Source: an uncultured Lachnospiraceae bacterium (GTDB lineage: Bacteria; Bacillota; Clostridia; Lachnospirales; Lachnospiraceae). Taken from it: a stretch of DNA of 64,000 nucleotides. This document shows positions 35,040 through 43,309 of the stretch, in pieces. The DNA is taken from assembly GCA_947652735.1 (NCBI GenBank), contig CANTEG010000005.1, forward strand, positions 62,001-126,000, written 5' to 3'. Under the pieces are notes generated by a model. The model made no database searches and was not told where the DNA came from. It saw only the letters and a list, made by a program, of their open reading frames with translations. Within the stretch, counting starts at the first letter, position 1; each line of letters starts with the position of its first letter. The position numbers were made by a program, and so were the translations under genes.

Positions 35040-35867
35040 ATGAAAACATGTCATGTATGTGGTGCACAGGTAGATGACAAGGAACTGATATGTCCTGATT
35101 GTGGGGCGACAGTAGTGGCTGCAACAGGAGGGCTGTCACTAAAAGCACAGGAACCTCCCAAAAAAAAGAAAGCTTCTAATCCAATGGGAATGACTGTCAG
35201 TACAGGTTCAGGTCTGACTGACTTGCTTAGAGGCGATGACGATGGGGAGGATGTTGAGGATGATTTGTCAGGCGGTTCCATACCATTGTCATTTGCCAAA
35301 ACCGTCATTGATGATGATTACGATTATAAAACAAGACAGGAAAATAAAAGAATTAAAAAGAATGTATTTAGGCTTGTTTTGGTACTTGTGTTAGTGATTG
35401 CAGCTTATTTTATTGTTACAACTGTAATGAATAAGGAGAAGGGTGCGGAAACACCGGAACAGCTTCTTGATATTTACATGGAAGCAATAAACAATGCTGA
35501 TGCGGATAAACTGGATTTGATTATGCCTGCATATTTGGGTGACACACATGCAAAGGCTGAGCAGATGCTTGCAGATATGAAGAGTGCCCACATTGACTCT
35601 TATAACATATCAAAGAAAGAGGAACTTGGGCAGGCGGAGATTACTGAACTTCAAGATTCAATCAAGTATCAGACTTCAAAGACTGCCAATATTAAGGGAG
35701 CCATAAAGCTTACCATTGTTATGAATGGTACTGCCGAAAGATTGGGAGAGAATGTTTCGGTAAGGTCTGAGACTGAAATGACCATTGTTTTACTGAAAAA
35801 AGGAATGGGCGAATACTATTACATACATATTGATACATATGATAATCCGGATTTTAATTACAGATAA
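35040..35867 (+). CDS. Zinc-ribbon single-pass membrane protein
   Basis: A 275-residue protein opening with a zinc ribbon (CHVCGAQVDDKELICPDCG), then a disordered acidic linker, one membrane helix (about 113-130, LVLVLVLVIAAYFIVTTV) and an extracellular domain of about 140 residues starting EKGAETPEQLLDIYMEAIN, similar to DUF4878/NTF2-like lipoprotein domains. The function is unknown; such proteins are frequent in Clostridia. The start at 35040 is 9 nt from AAGGAG. A terminator follows. Confidence 0.7.
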   Translation: MKTCHVCGAQVDDKELICPDCGATVVAATGGLSLKAQEPPKKKKASNPMGMTVSTGSGLTDLLRGDDDGEDVEDDLSGGSIPLSFAKTVIDDDYDYKTRQENKRIKKNVFRLVLVLVLVIAAYFIVTTVMNKEKGAETPEQLLDIYMEAINNADADKLDLIMPAYLGDTHAKAEQMLADMKSAHIDSYNISKKEELGQAEITELQDSIKYQTSKTANIKGAIKLTIVMNGTAERLGENVSVRSETEMTIVLLKKGMGEYYYIHIDTYDNPDFNYR

Positions 35868-35883
35868 ATAAAATAAAAATTAG

Positions 35884-35927
35884 ACTGCCATGCTTATAAG
35901 TAGTGAAAGCATGGCAGTTTTTATTTT
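35884..35927 (+). terminator. Rho-independent terminator
   Basis: 12-bp stem ACTGCCATGCTT/AAGCATGGCAGT, 11-nt loop, then TTTTTATTTTAAT. Confidence 0.9.
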
Positions 35928-36055
35928 AATCTAATAGGAAACTTCATTTCCTTTGATATGTTTCTATAGAATCTGATGATGTATATACTTCAGCATTAAA
36001 GATGCTTTGTTCTATCTTCTTTTTTGATTTTTTCTGACTTTTTTTGGAATTATAC

Positions 36056-36084
36056 TTGACGTTTTTTGGAAGTTATGCTATTAT
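36056..36084 (+). promoter_or_regulatory. Sigma-A promoter of the fru operon
   Basis: TTGACG (36056-36061), 17-nt spacer, TATTAT (36079-36084). Confidence 0.88.
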
Positions 36085-36093
36085 TAATCAAAA

Positions 36094-36123
36094 TAATTCA
36101 AAAGAGTTCAAAATGATTCAATG
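36094..36123 (+). promoter_or_regulatory. Likely FruR operator: three 10-bp phased TTCA repeats
   Basis: TTCA occurs at 36097, 36107 and 36117, each within a (A/G)TTCAA context, exactly one helical turn apart and just downstream of the -10. DeoR-family repressors bind repeated short direct repeats of this kind; binding by FruR is inferred. Confidence 0.6.
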
Positions 36124-36145
36124 GTTAGAGAAAGGGGGTTAGTAG

Positions 36146-36895
36146 ATGCTCACAGAAGAAAGGTATGCACAGATTTTAGGGATTGTGAATGAAAAGAGAA
36201 GCATAAAGCTTACAGAGCTTTGTGATATTCTCGATGCATCCGTCTCAACTGTACGCAGAGATTTAAATGCCCTGCATGATATGAGAAAGCTTGTAAAGGT
36301 TCACGGCGGAGCAATTGCAATTGATGATAATTTTTCATTTATTGAACATAATGTAGAGGAGAAGTCCATATTATACACAGAGGAAAAAACTGCAATATCA
36401 AAATATGCAGCGTCTCTTATCAAGGACAATGACTTGGTTTTCATTGATGCAGGAACGACAACAGAGAAAATGGTTGATTTCATTACAGCCCATAATGTCA
36501 CATTTGTTACCACAGGATTTATAAATGCAAAGAGACTTGCGGCAAAGGGATATAAGGTTTTTATTCCAGGCGGTGAAATTAAGGCATCCACGGAAGCAAT
36601 CGTAGGAGCTGAGTGTGTACTCAATCTAAAGGCATACAATTTTACAAAGGCATTTGTGGGGGTAAACGGTATTTCCTTAACAGGTGGATATTCAACTCCT
36701 GATAAAAATGAGGCAATTGTAAAACGTACTGTGATTGAAAACAGTTTTGAGTCCTATATTGTGTCTGACCATTCCAAAATTGACAAGGTGTCGGGAGTTA
36801 CATTTGCCGGCATAAAAGAAGCAGGTTTCATTTCAGATGGACCTGTTGATAAAAAATACAAGGAAATTACATATGTAAAGGAGGTGAAGATATGA
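36146..36895 (+). CDS. fruR: DeoR family fructose operon repressor FruR
   Basis: A 249-residue DeoR regulator. The N-terminal helix-turn-helix (LTEERYAQILGIVNEKRSIKL, VSTVRRDLNAL) is followed by the DeoRC sugar-phosphate sensor domain with DAGTTTEKMVDFI and a GxxG-rich core. It probably responds to fructose 1-phosphate. AGGGGG precedes the ATG. Its end overlaps fruK by 4 nt. Autoregulation is likely because the operator precedes it. Confidence 0.92.
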   Translation: MLTEERYAQILGIVNEKRSIKLTELCDILDASVSTVRRDLNALHDMRKLVKVHGGAIAIDDNFSFIEHNVEEKSILYTEEKTAISKYAASLIKDNDLVFIDAGTTTEKMVDFITAHNVTFVTTGFINAKRLAAKGYKVFIPGGEIKASTEAIVGAECVLNLKAYNFTKAFVGVNGISLTGGYSTPDKNEAIVKRTVIENSFESYIVSDHSKIDKVSGVTFAGIKEAGFISDGPVDKKYKEITYVKEVKI

Positions 36896-37791
36896 TTTAT
36901 ACCGTAACATTTAACCCGGCTGTTGACTATGTTGTTCATACTGATAATTTTTCGTTGGGAACAGTCAACCGCTCCGAGGGTGACGAAATTTATTTTGGAG
37001 GCAAGGGAGTTAATGTATCTTTTGTTCTAAGAGAGCTTGGTGTCAAATCCAAGGCATTGGGATTTATAGCAGGCTTTACGGGAGAGGCAATTGAAAAAAG
37101 TATGCGGGAACATGAAATTGAAACTGATTTTGTAAAGCTTGAGAAAGGATTTTCAAGAATTAATGTAAAAATCAAAGCAGGAACGGAAACGGAGCTTAAC
37201 GGTCAGGGACCTGAAGTTTCACAGGGGGATATACAAAAGCTCTTTGCAAAGCTTGCCAAACTACAGGATGGCGACACAATTGTGTTGGCAGGAAGCATTC
37301 CGAATTCACTGCCGTCTGATATTTACGAGAAAATCATGGAACGACTTCAAAATAAAAACATCAGGGCTGTTGTGGACGCAACGAAAGATTTACTTATGAA
37401 TGTACTTAAGTATAAACCATTTCTGGTAAAGCCAAACAATTTTGAACTGGAGGAAATGTTTGACGTAAAGTTTGAGGCTGATGAGGATATCGTTAAATAT
37501 GCAGGCAAGCTAAAGGAAATGGGTGCACAAAATGTACTTGTTTCTATGGCAGGTGACGGGGCAATACTTCTTGACGAAAATGGAAATATCCATAAATGCG
37601 GAGTTTGCAAGGGTAAGGTAAAGAACTCAGTAGGTGCTGGAGATTCAATGGTAGCAGGATTTTTGGCAGGATGCGACAAGGGGGATTATGAATATGCGTT
37701 GAAGCTGGGAACGGCAACAGGCGGAGCAACAGCATTTTCAGATGGACTGGCAAAAAAGGAACTTGTGTATGAACTAATAAAACAATTGTAA
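36892..37791 (+). CDS. fruK: 1-phosphofructokinase
   Basis: A PfkB-family kinase of 299 residues converting fructose 1-phosphate to fructose 1,6-bisphosphate. The N-terminal TFNPAVDYVVH, GGKGVNVSFVLRELG and C-terminal NSVGAGDSMVAGFLAG with the catalytic Asp are typical. AGGAGG-like site lies within the end of fruR. It uses the product of the adjacent FruA transporter. Confidence 0.95.
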   Translation: MIYTVTFNPAVDYVVHTDNFSLGTVNRSEGDEIYFGGKGVNVSFVLRELGVKSKALGFIAGFTGEAIEKSMREHEIETDFVKLEKGFSRINVKIKAGTETELNGQGPEVSQGDIQKLFAKLAKLQDGDTIVLAGSIPNSLPSDIYEKIMERLQNKNIRAVVDATKDLLMNVLKYKPFLVKPNNFELEEMFDVKFEADEDIVKYAGKLKEMGAQNVLVSMAGDGAILLDENGNIHKCGVCKGKVKNSVGAGDSMVAGFLAGCDKGDYEYALKLGTATGGATAFSDGLAKKELVYELIKQL

Positions 37792-37805
37792 GGGAGGTAG
37801 TGTTT

Positions 37806-39716
37806 ATGAGAATTGTTGACTTACTTGGCAAAGACAGTATTTCGTTAAATGCTTCACCGAAAAGCAAGCAGGAAGCAATTGACATGCTTGTTGAACTCCA
37901 GGTTAAAGGAGGAAAGATAGCTGATAGGGAAGCGTACAAAAAGGGAATTCTTGCAAGAGAGGAGCAAGGTTCAACAGCGGTTGGAGAAGGAATTGCAATA
38001 CCGCATGCAAAGAGCGATGCAGTCAAGGGACCGTCACTTGCAGCAATGACAGTTCCTGATGGTGTGGATTACGAGGCACTTGATGATGAGCCGTCAAATC
38101 TTTTGTTTATGATTGCGGCACCTATGGACGGAGATGTACATCTTGAGGTATTGTCGAGACTTATGACCATACTGATGGATGAGGATTTCAGGGCAAAGCT
38201 TCTTAGTGCAAAGGATAAAAAAGAATTCATCAGCATAATTGATGAGATGGAAAAGGAAAAGTATCCGGACGAGAAGCCTGCCACAGCTTCAGTGGATGAT
38301 GGCTCATACAAGGTACTTGCCGTAACAGCCTGCCCGACAGGTATCGCCCACACATACATGGCGGCAGAGGCACTGGAAAAAGCAGGAAAAAAGATGGGAA
38401 TTTCCATAAAGGTTGAGACAAATGGTTCAGGCGGAGCAAAAAATGTTCTCACCAAGGATGAGATCGCAACATGTGACGGTATCATAGTTGCGGCAGACAA
38501 GGCAGTGGAAATGTCCCGTTTTAATGGCAAAAAAGTGTATAAGACGAAGGTTTCGGACGGAATTAAAATTCCTGAGGAACTGATTGATAAAATTGTTTCG
38601 GGAAATGCACCTGTATATCACCATGACGGTGAGGTTGCCGATGGTGGCTCAGGTGATGATGAAACTTTTGGAAGAAAGATTTACAAGCAGTTGATGAACG
38701 GTGTATCAAATATGCTTCCATTTGTAGTTGCAGGCGGTATATTCATTGCATTGGCATTCCTGATAGATACAATAGCAGGAGCACCGCAGGATGCAACGTT
38801 CGGAACACATACAGCGGCAGCAAGCTTTTTTAAGACCATAGGCGGTTATGCATTTAATTTTATGGTTCCTATACTTGCGGCATATATTGGTATGAGTATA
38901 GCGGACAGACCAGGATTTCTGGTAGGTTTGGTAGGCGGATACCTGGCAACGACAGGTTCTACATTTGCAAATGTAGGCGGAGATGTCCCGTCAGGATTTT
39001 TGGGAGCACTTTTTGCAGGCTTTGTAGGTGGTTACATTATGCTTGGTATTGAAAAGCTTTGCGATAAAATGCCAAGGGCATTAAACGGAATTAAGCCTGT
39101 TCTCATATATCCTTTGATAGGACTTGGTATTATAGCGGTTATTATGTGTGCGATAAATCCGATTATGGGATACCTGAATACAGGTCTTTCAAATTTCTTA
39201 AGCAACATGGGAGACAGCAGTAAGATAGTTCTTGGCTGCATACTCGGTGGCATGATGTCAATCGACATGGGCGGACCGTTTAATAAGGCGGCATACACAT
39301 TTGGTATAACAGCAATTGCCGCTGGCAGCTATGATATTATGGCGGCAGTTATGATAGGTGGAATGGTTCCTCCGATAGCGATAGCACTTTCTACATCATT
39401 CTTCAAAAACAGATGGAATGATGAGGAGAGAAAGAATGGGCCTGTAAACTATATTATGGGACTCAGCTTCATAACAGAAGGTGCAATTCCTTATGCGGCT
39501 GCGGATCCGCTTAGGGTAATCCCAGCATGTCTTGTAGGTGCTGCCACAGCAGGCGGTCTTTCCATGGCATTTGACTGTACACTTATGGCACCGCATGGAG
39601 GCGTGTTCGTATTTGCAGTAGTCGGAAACTGGCCTATGTACATTTTGTCACTTGCAATCGGCTCTTTGGTTGGCATGTTGCTTTTGGCACTGTTAAAGAA
39701 AAAAGTGAGTGAATAA
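37806..39716 (+). CDS. fruA: PTS fructose transporter subunit IIABC
   Basis: A 636-residue fructose permease with domains in the order IIA, IIB, IIC. The IIA active-site His is in IPHAKS (near residue 65); the IIB Cys is in TACPTGIAHTYMAAE (near residue 178); the IIC domain (about 290-632) has eight or more membrane helices. It imports fructose as fructose 1-phosphate. GGGAGG precedes the ATG at 8 nt. Confidence 0.95.
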   Translation: MRIVDLLGKDSISLNASPKSKQEAIDMLVELQVKGGKIADREAYKKGILAREEQGSTAVGEGIAIPHAKSDAVKGPSLAAMTVPDGVDYEALDDEPSNLLFMIAAPMDGDVHLEVLSRLMTILMDEDFRAKLLSAKDKKEFISIIDEMEKEKYPDEKPATASVDDGSYKVLAVTACPTGIAHTYMAAEALEKAGKKMGISIKVETNGSGGAKNVLTKDEIATCDGIIVAADKAVEMSRFNGKKVYKTKVSDGIKIPEELIDKIVSGNAPVYHHDGEVADGGSGDDETFGRKIYKQLMNGVSNMLPFVVAGGIFIALAFLIDTIAGAPQDATFGTHTAAASFFKTIGGYAFNFMVPILAAYIGMSIADRPGFLVGLVGGYLATTGSTFANVGGDVPSGFLGALFAGFVGGYIMLGIEKLCDKMPRALNGIKPVLIYPLIGLGIIAVIMCAINPIMGYLNTGLSNFLSNMGDSSKIVLGCILGGMMSIDMGGPFNKAAYTFGITAIAAGSYDIMAAVMIGGMVPPIAIALSTSFFKNRWNDEERKNGPVNYIMGLSFITEGAIPYAAADPLRVIPACLVGAATAGGLSMAFDCTLMAPHGGVFVFAVVGNWPMYILSLAIGSLVGMLLLALLKKKVSE

Positions 39717-39745
39717 ATATATTGTAGTTGAAAGGAGAAAAGAGT

Positions 39746-40012
39746 ATGGTAACGAAAACGATTAAGGTTGTAAATGAGCAGGGAATTCACATGAGACCGG
39801 CAGGAATGCTGGTTGCGGAAATGAAAAAGTTTCCAAATTGCAATGTAACGCTTAAATGCGGGGATAAAACAGCAAAGGCAACTGCCGTTATGCAGATTAT
39901 GGCATCGGGAATCAAATGCGGTTCAGAAGTAGAAATAACGGCTGAAGGTGAAAATGAGCAGGAGGCACTTAACAAGGCTGTGGAGCTTTTTGAAACTGGT
40001 TTTGGAGAGTAA
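39746..40012 (+). CDS. ptsH: Phosphocarrier protein HPr, lacking the Ser46 site
   Basis: HPr of 88 residues carrying phosphate from enzyme I to EIIA domains. The active-site His15 is in EQGIHMRPAG. In the regulatory region, normally KSIMGVMSLG, the sequence is TAVMQIMASG: Ala47 stands at the Ser46 position. HPr kinase could therefore not modify it there and CcpA co-repression through this HPr is unlikely. AAAGGAG precedes the ATG. It sits between fruA and ptsI. Confidence 0.92.
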   Translation: MVTKTIKVVNEQGIHMRPAGMLVAEMKKFPNCNVTLKCGDKTAKATAVMQIMASGIKCGSEVEITAEGENEQEALNKAVELFETGFGE

Positions 40013-40016
40013 CCCA

Positions 40017-40032
40017 AATGGGCTGATGTTCA
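40017..40032 (+). repeat. Copy 3 of the 16-nt leader motif AATGGGCTGATGTTCA
   Basis: Identical to copies at 825 and 23176; ends 19 nt before the ptsI start and begins 4 nt after the ptsH stop. Confidence 0.7.
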
Positions 40033-40051
40033 ATGGAAGAGGAGTTTGCTT

Positions 40052-41686
40052 ATGAACAAATATACAGGGAAAGGCGTATATAGTGCGATTGCGATAGGTA
40101 AAATATCTGTTTACAAAAGGCAGGAAGCAACTGTAAAGCGTGTCCGCATACAGGATGCTGATGCTGAGAAGAAGAGGGTTGCAAAGGCTAAGGAGCTTTC
40201 CAATCAGGAGCTTTCGGAAATTTATGAGAAAGCACTTAAGGAGGTTGGAGAAACCAATGCACAAATATTTGAAATTCATATGATGATGCTTGAGGATGAG
40301 GACTACAATGAGTCAATTGAAAACATTATAGAGACTCAGATGGTAAATGCTGAATATGCCGTGGCTGTTACATCAGATAATTTTGCGGAAATGTTCGCCT
40401 CCATGGATGATGCATATATGCAGGCAAGATCTGCGGATGTTAAGGACATTTCAAACCGCATTATCAAAAATTTGTCGGTAGATAGCAACGAGGAGAGTGC
40501 AGTTACAGGCAAAATGATAGTATGTGCCGATGACCTTGCCCCTAGTGAGACGGTGTCTCTGGATAAGGATAATGTTTTGGCATTTGTAACAGCCAAAGGC
40601 TCCTCAAACTCACACACAGCAATACTCGCAAGAAACATGAATATACCTGCAATTATAGGTGTGGGTGAAGAATTCCTTAAGCAGATAAAGGATGGAGACC
40701 TTGCCATAGTGGACGGATTTAAGGGTGAGGTGTATGTAAATCCTGATGATGATACGTTGGCAGAGATGGAGAAAATACAGAATGAGGATAACGAAAAGAA
40801 ACAGCTTCTTCTGGAACTCAAGGGCAAGGAAAATGTAACGATAGACGGTACGAGGATAAATGTTTTTGCCAATATAGGCGGAGTTGCCAACATAGGTGCG
40901 GTGCTGCAAAATGATGCCGGCGGCATCGGACTGTTCCGAAGTGAGTTCCTATATCTTGAAAACAGTGATTATCCTACTGAGGAGCAGCAGCTTGCTGCAT
41001 ATAGGAAAGTGCTTGAAAGCATGGCAGGGAAAAAGGTTATTATAAGAACCCTTGATATTGGTGCAGACAAACAGGTGGATTATTTTAACCTTGATAAGGA
41101 GGAAAATCCTGCACTTGGTTACAGGGCAATCAGAATTTGCCTGACAAGACCTGAGATTTTCAAAACACAGCTTCGGGCACTGTACAGGGCATCGGTTTAT
41201 GGTAATCTTGGAATTATGTTCCCGATGATTACTAGTGTGTCAGAAGTCAGCCGTATCCTTGAAATCTGTGACGAGGTGAAAAAAGAGCTTGATGCGGATG
41301 GGCTTAAATATTCGGAACATGTTGAGCTTGGTATTATGATAGAGACACCGGCAGCAGCGGTAATCAGTGATTTACTTGCACCAATGGTTGATTTCTTCAG
41401 TGTGGGAACAAATGACCTGACACAGTATACACTTGCATGTGACAGACAAAATCCAAATATTGAAAGCTTTTGTGATACACACCACGAGGCGATACTCAGG
41501 CTGATTCAAATGGCGGCAGATAATGCCCATAAACATGGTGCCTGGATAGGAATTTGCGGGGAGCTCGCAGCAGATACGACATTGACAGAGCAGTTCCTGC
41601 GAATGGGAATTGATGAGCTTTCCGTATCACCAGGCTTTGTACTTAAAGTGAGAAATCAGGTAAGAAATACGGATTTGTCAAAATAG
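40052..41686 (+). CDS. ptsI: PTS enzyme I
   Basis: Phosphoenolpyruvate-protein phosphotransferase, 544 residues. The phosphorylated His is in AKGSSNSHTAILARN (near residue 192); the PEP-binding barrel has GIGLFRSEFLYL, DIGADKQ and the C-terminal IGICGELAAD cysteine motif. It starts the phosphate relay to HPr. GAAGAGGAG precedes the ATG. Last gene of the fru operon. Confidence 0.95.
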   Translation: MNKYTGKGVYSAIAIGKISVYKRQEATVKRVRIQDADAEKKRVAKAKELSNQELSEIYEKALKEVGETNAQIFEIHMMMLEDEDYNESIENIIETQMVNAEYAVAVTSDNFAEMFASMDDAYMQARSADVKDISNRIIKNLSVDSNEESAVTGKMIVCADDLAPSETVSLDKDNVLAFVTAKGSSNSHTAILARNMNIPAIIGVGEEFLKQIKDGDLAIVDGFKGEVYVNPDDDTLAEMEKIQNEDNEKKQLLLELKGKENVTIDGTRINVFANIGGVANIGAVLQNDAGGIGLFRSEFLYLENSDYPTEEQQLAAYRKVLESMAGKKVIIRTLDIGADKQVDYFNLDKEENPALGYRAIRICLTRPEIFKTQLRALYRASVYGNLGIMFPMITSVSEVSRILEICDEVKKELDADGLKYSEHVELGIMIETPAAAVISDLLAPMVDFFSVGTNDLTQYTLACDRQNPNIESFCDTHHEAILRLIQMAADNAHKHGAWIGICGELAADTTLTEQFLRMGIDELSVSPGFVLKVRNQVRNTDLSK

Positions 41687-42074
41687 GTGCGGTTGTAAAG
41701 GGATGTTGTGTTAAGAAATTTATAACGTAATAATGAAAATATGTTTTCAGTTGGTTAAAGATGTAGTGGGTGAACAAAGTGCTTTTGGCAGAGTGATTCG
41801 GATACTGGTGGATTCTTCTTGACACCAAATCTATTTCAAAAGAAATAATTGCAGAAGTAGAAAGAGATATTATTTGTTATTAAATATATCTGATATGTGT
41901 AAAATTTGTATAATGGAATAGATTTTACTTAAGGTAGTGATTTGTCTTAACGGAAATCACTACCTTTTTATTTTCAGGCACAATAAACACAGTGAAGAAA
42001 GCATGAGAATAAATATTGCAAGCGTTACGTCACATTTCATAGACACTATGCGGATGCAACTAATTATAAAATAT
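41687..42074. other. Intergenic region after ptsI
   Basis: A 388-nt stretch without a convincing gene. The only clear structure is the terminator at 41932-41970; the rest shows no ribosome site or conserved RNA pattern that I recognise. Confidence 0.5.
41932..41970 (+). terminator. Strong terminator, probably for the fru-pts operon
   Basis: AGGTAGTGATTT/AAATCACTACCT stem with a 10-nt loop, followed by TTTTATTTT. Confidence 0.88.
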
Positions 42075-42890
42075 TCAAATATATTTTTTTACTTCCTCAG
42101 CAGACAACTTGAAATTTTTAATAAGGGCATCAGTTATTTGCACATTTGAGAAACCGTTTTCTTTTAGGAGCGACACCATAGTTGAAATTGTTTGGGTAAT
42201 GCCATCGTCACGCCCTTTTTCATATCCGATTTCCTGCAAGGTTTTTTCGTGAAGTTCCGCATCATATTCAAATATACTCATGGCAATTACCTCCCTTTTG
42301 TTCTTTCTTAAAAAGTCAGACAGTATGTTTTCGCTTATACAGTCATTGACGGCATGGGTCACCGCAGTGTTAGTATCCATATTCTGACTGTATTTTCGTA
42401 TCCTTTCAACAAACAACATATATTCCCTCAGAGTAGGACAGGCTTGCATCAAATCATCATTATAGCTGGGATTGATATTAAGCTGAAGAACCACAAGCTC
42501 AAGGCTTGGATGTTCTTCCATGTGTGTATATGCATCTGAAAGCTTAAATTCTTTCCGTTCGGGCTGTTTGTCCACACCGTTGTAAAATACGACAAACCTC
42601 GGATTAGGAAGATGAATCAGCCTTGTAGAATATACATCCTTACCCGCATAAAAGTGACTGAAGATGTGTGTTACGTACTCCAAGTTCCGAAGCGGCATGT
42701 TCGGGTTTACAGATGATTGGTGCTCGTACAGGTTAAGTCTCATGTCAATGACACAGGATAAGTCGTTCTTGACCGCCATGTAAACCGCATTTTCCAAAGT
42801 TGTGATTTCCAGTTCATCAGGATTGTCATAGCTTGTTCCGTTTACGGCATTGTAGAGCGTAAGTAACTCCTTTTTGTCCGAAAACAGCAT
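42075..42890 (-). CDS. Rpn family PD-(D/E)XK nuclease/putative transposase
   Basis: A 271-residue (from the first ATG) member of the recombination-promoting nuclease family. It shows LEITTLENAVYMAVKNDLSCVIDMRLNLYEHQSSVNPNMPLR (spread over residues 27-68), with Asp and Glu of the PD-(D/E)XK site, and RFVVFYNG. The family's N-terminal segment HKDTVFR is encoded upstream of this ATG, in frame. A good AAGGAGG at 42968-42974 sits 8 nt before an ATA codon (42957-42959), so the true start may be this ATA, giving 294 residues, or the original ATG has mutated. Confidence 0.75.
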   Translation of the reverse strand: MLFSDKKELLTLYNAVNGTSYDNPDELEITTLENAVYMAVKNDLSCVIDMRLNLYEHQSSVNPNMPLRNLEYVTHIFSHFYAGKDVYSTRLIHLPNPRFVVFYNGVDKQPERKEFKLSDAYTHMEEHPSLELVVLQLNINPSYNDDLMQACPTLREYMLFVERIRKYSQNMDTNTAVTHAVNDCISENILSDFLRKNKREVIAMSIFEYDAELHEKTLQEIGYEKGRDDGITQTISTMVSLLKENGFSNVQITDALIKNFKLSAEEVKKYI

Positions 42891-43202
42891 CCTAAAAACG
42901 GTATCCTTGTGGTGTCTGTTAGCAGTTAATGTATCTGCATAATTATTTTGTGTTTTTATTGTCTTTTCCTCCTTGTTATGTGTGGCAGGAAGAAAAGTGG
43001 AAATCTATCTTTCACTTTCGGTTTCAGACCAATTTCCAAAACAGCTTCTTCGCTGCCATTTTTTTATGGAATAAAGCATCGAAGTAACTTGTTTTGTTTA
43101 GACTTGAATTACAGCACAGATGTGCCCTTTTCTTTGAATGTCTGAACTGGTTTTAACCGTGAAAGAAAATACTATAATAATGCTTTAAAGGGATACTACC
43201 AT

Positions 43203-43307
43203 ATGCGTGTAAAAATTGCAAGAGCTTTTAAGAAGATAGTATGGAAATGTAAAATCTATTATGATAAAATGCATTATGATAAAGTTAAATGTTTGAGGAA
43301 TGGGTAA
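43203..43307 (+). CDS. Possible 34-residue basic peptide
   Basis: A small ATG frame with AAAGGGA 9 nt upstream and a stop 2 nt before the next gene's start. The peptide is strongly cationic (many Lys/Arg) with aromatics and two Cys. It may be a leader peptide, a small membrane-active peptide or chance. Tight spacing suggests translational coupling. Confidence 0.3.
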   Translation: MRVKIARAFKKIVWKCKIYYDKMHYDKVKCLRNG

Positions 43308-43309
43308 GT

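Noticed and set aside
41821-41931. Promoter and small RNA before the 41932 hairpin
   Set aside because: A TATAAT exists at 41909, but no -35 at acceptable spacing; the hairpin is better explained as the operon terminator.
42075-42890. Insertion sequence transposase
   Set aside because: Rpn proteins are often labelled transposases, but no terminal inverted repeats or target duplication are seen around it.
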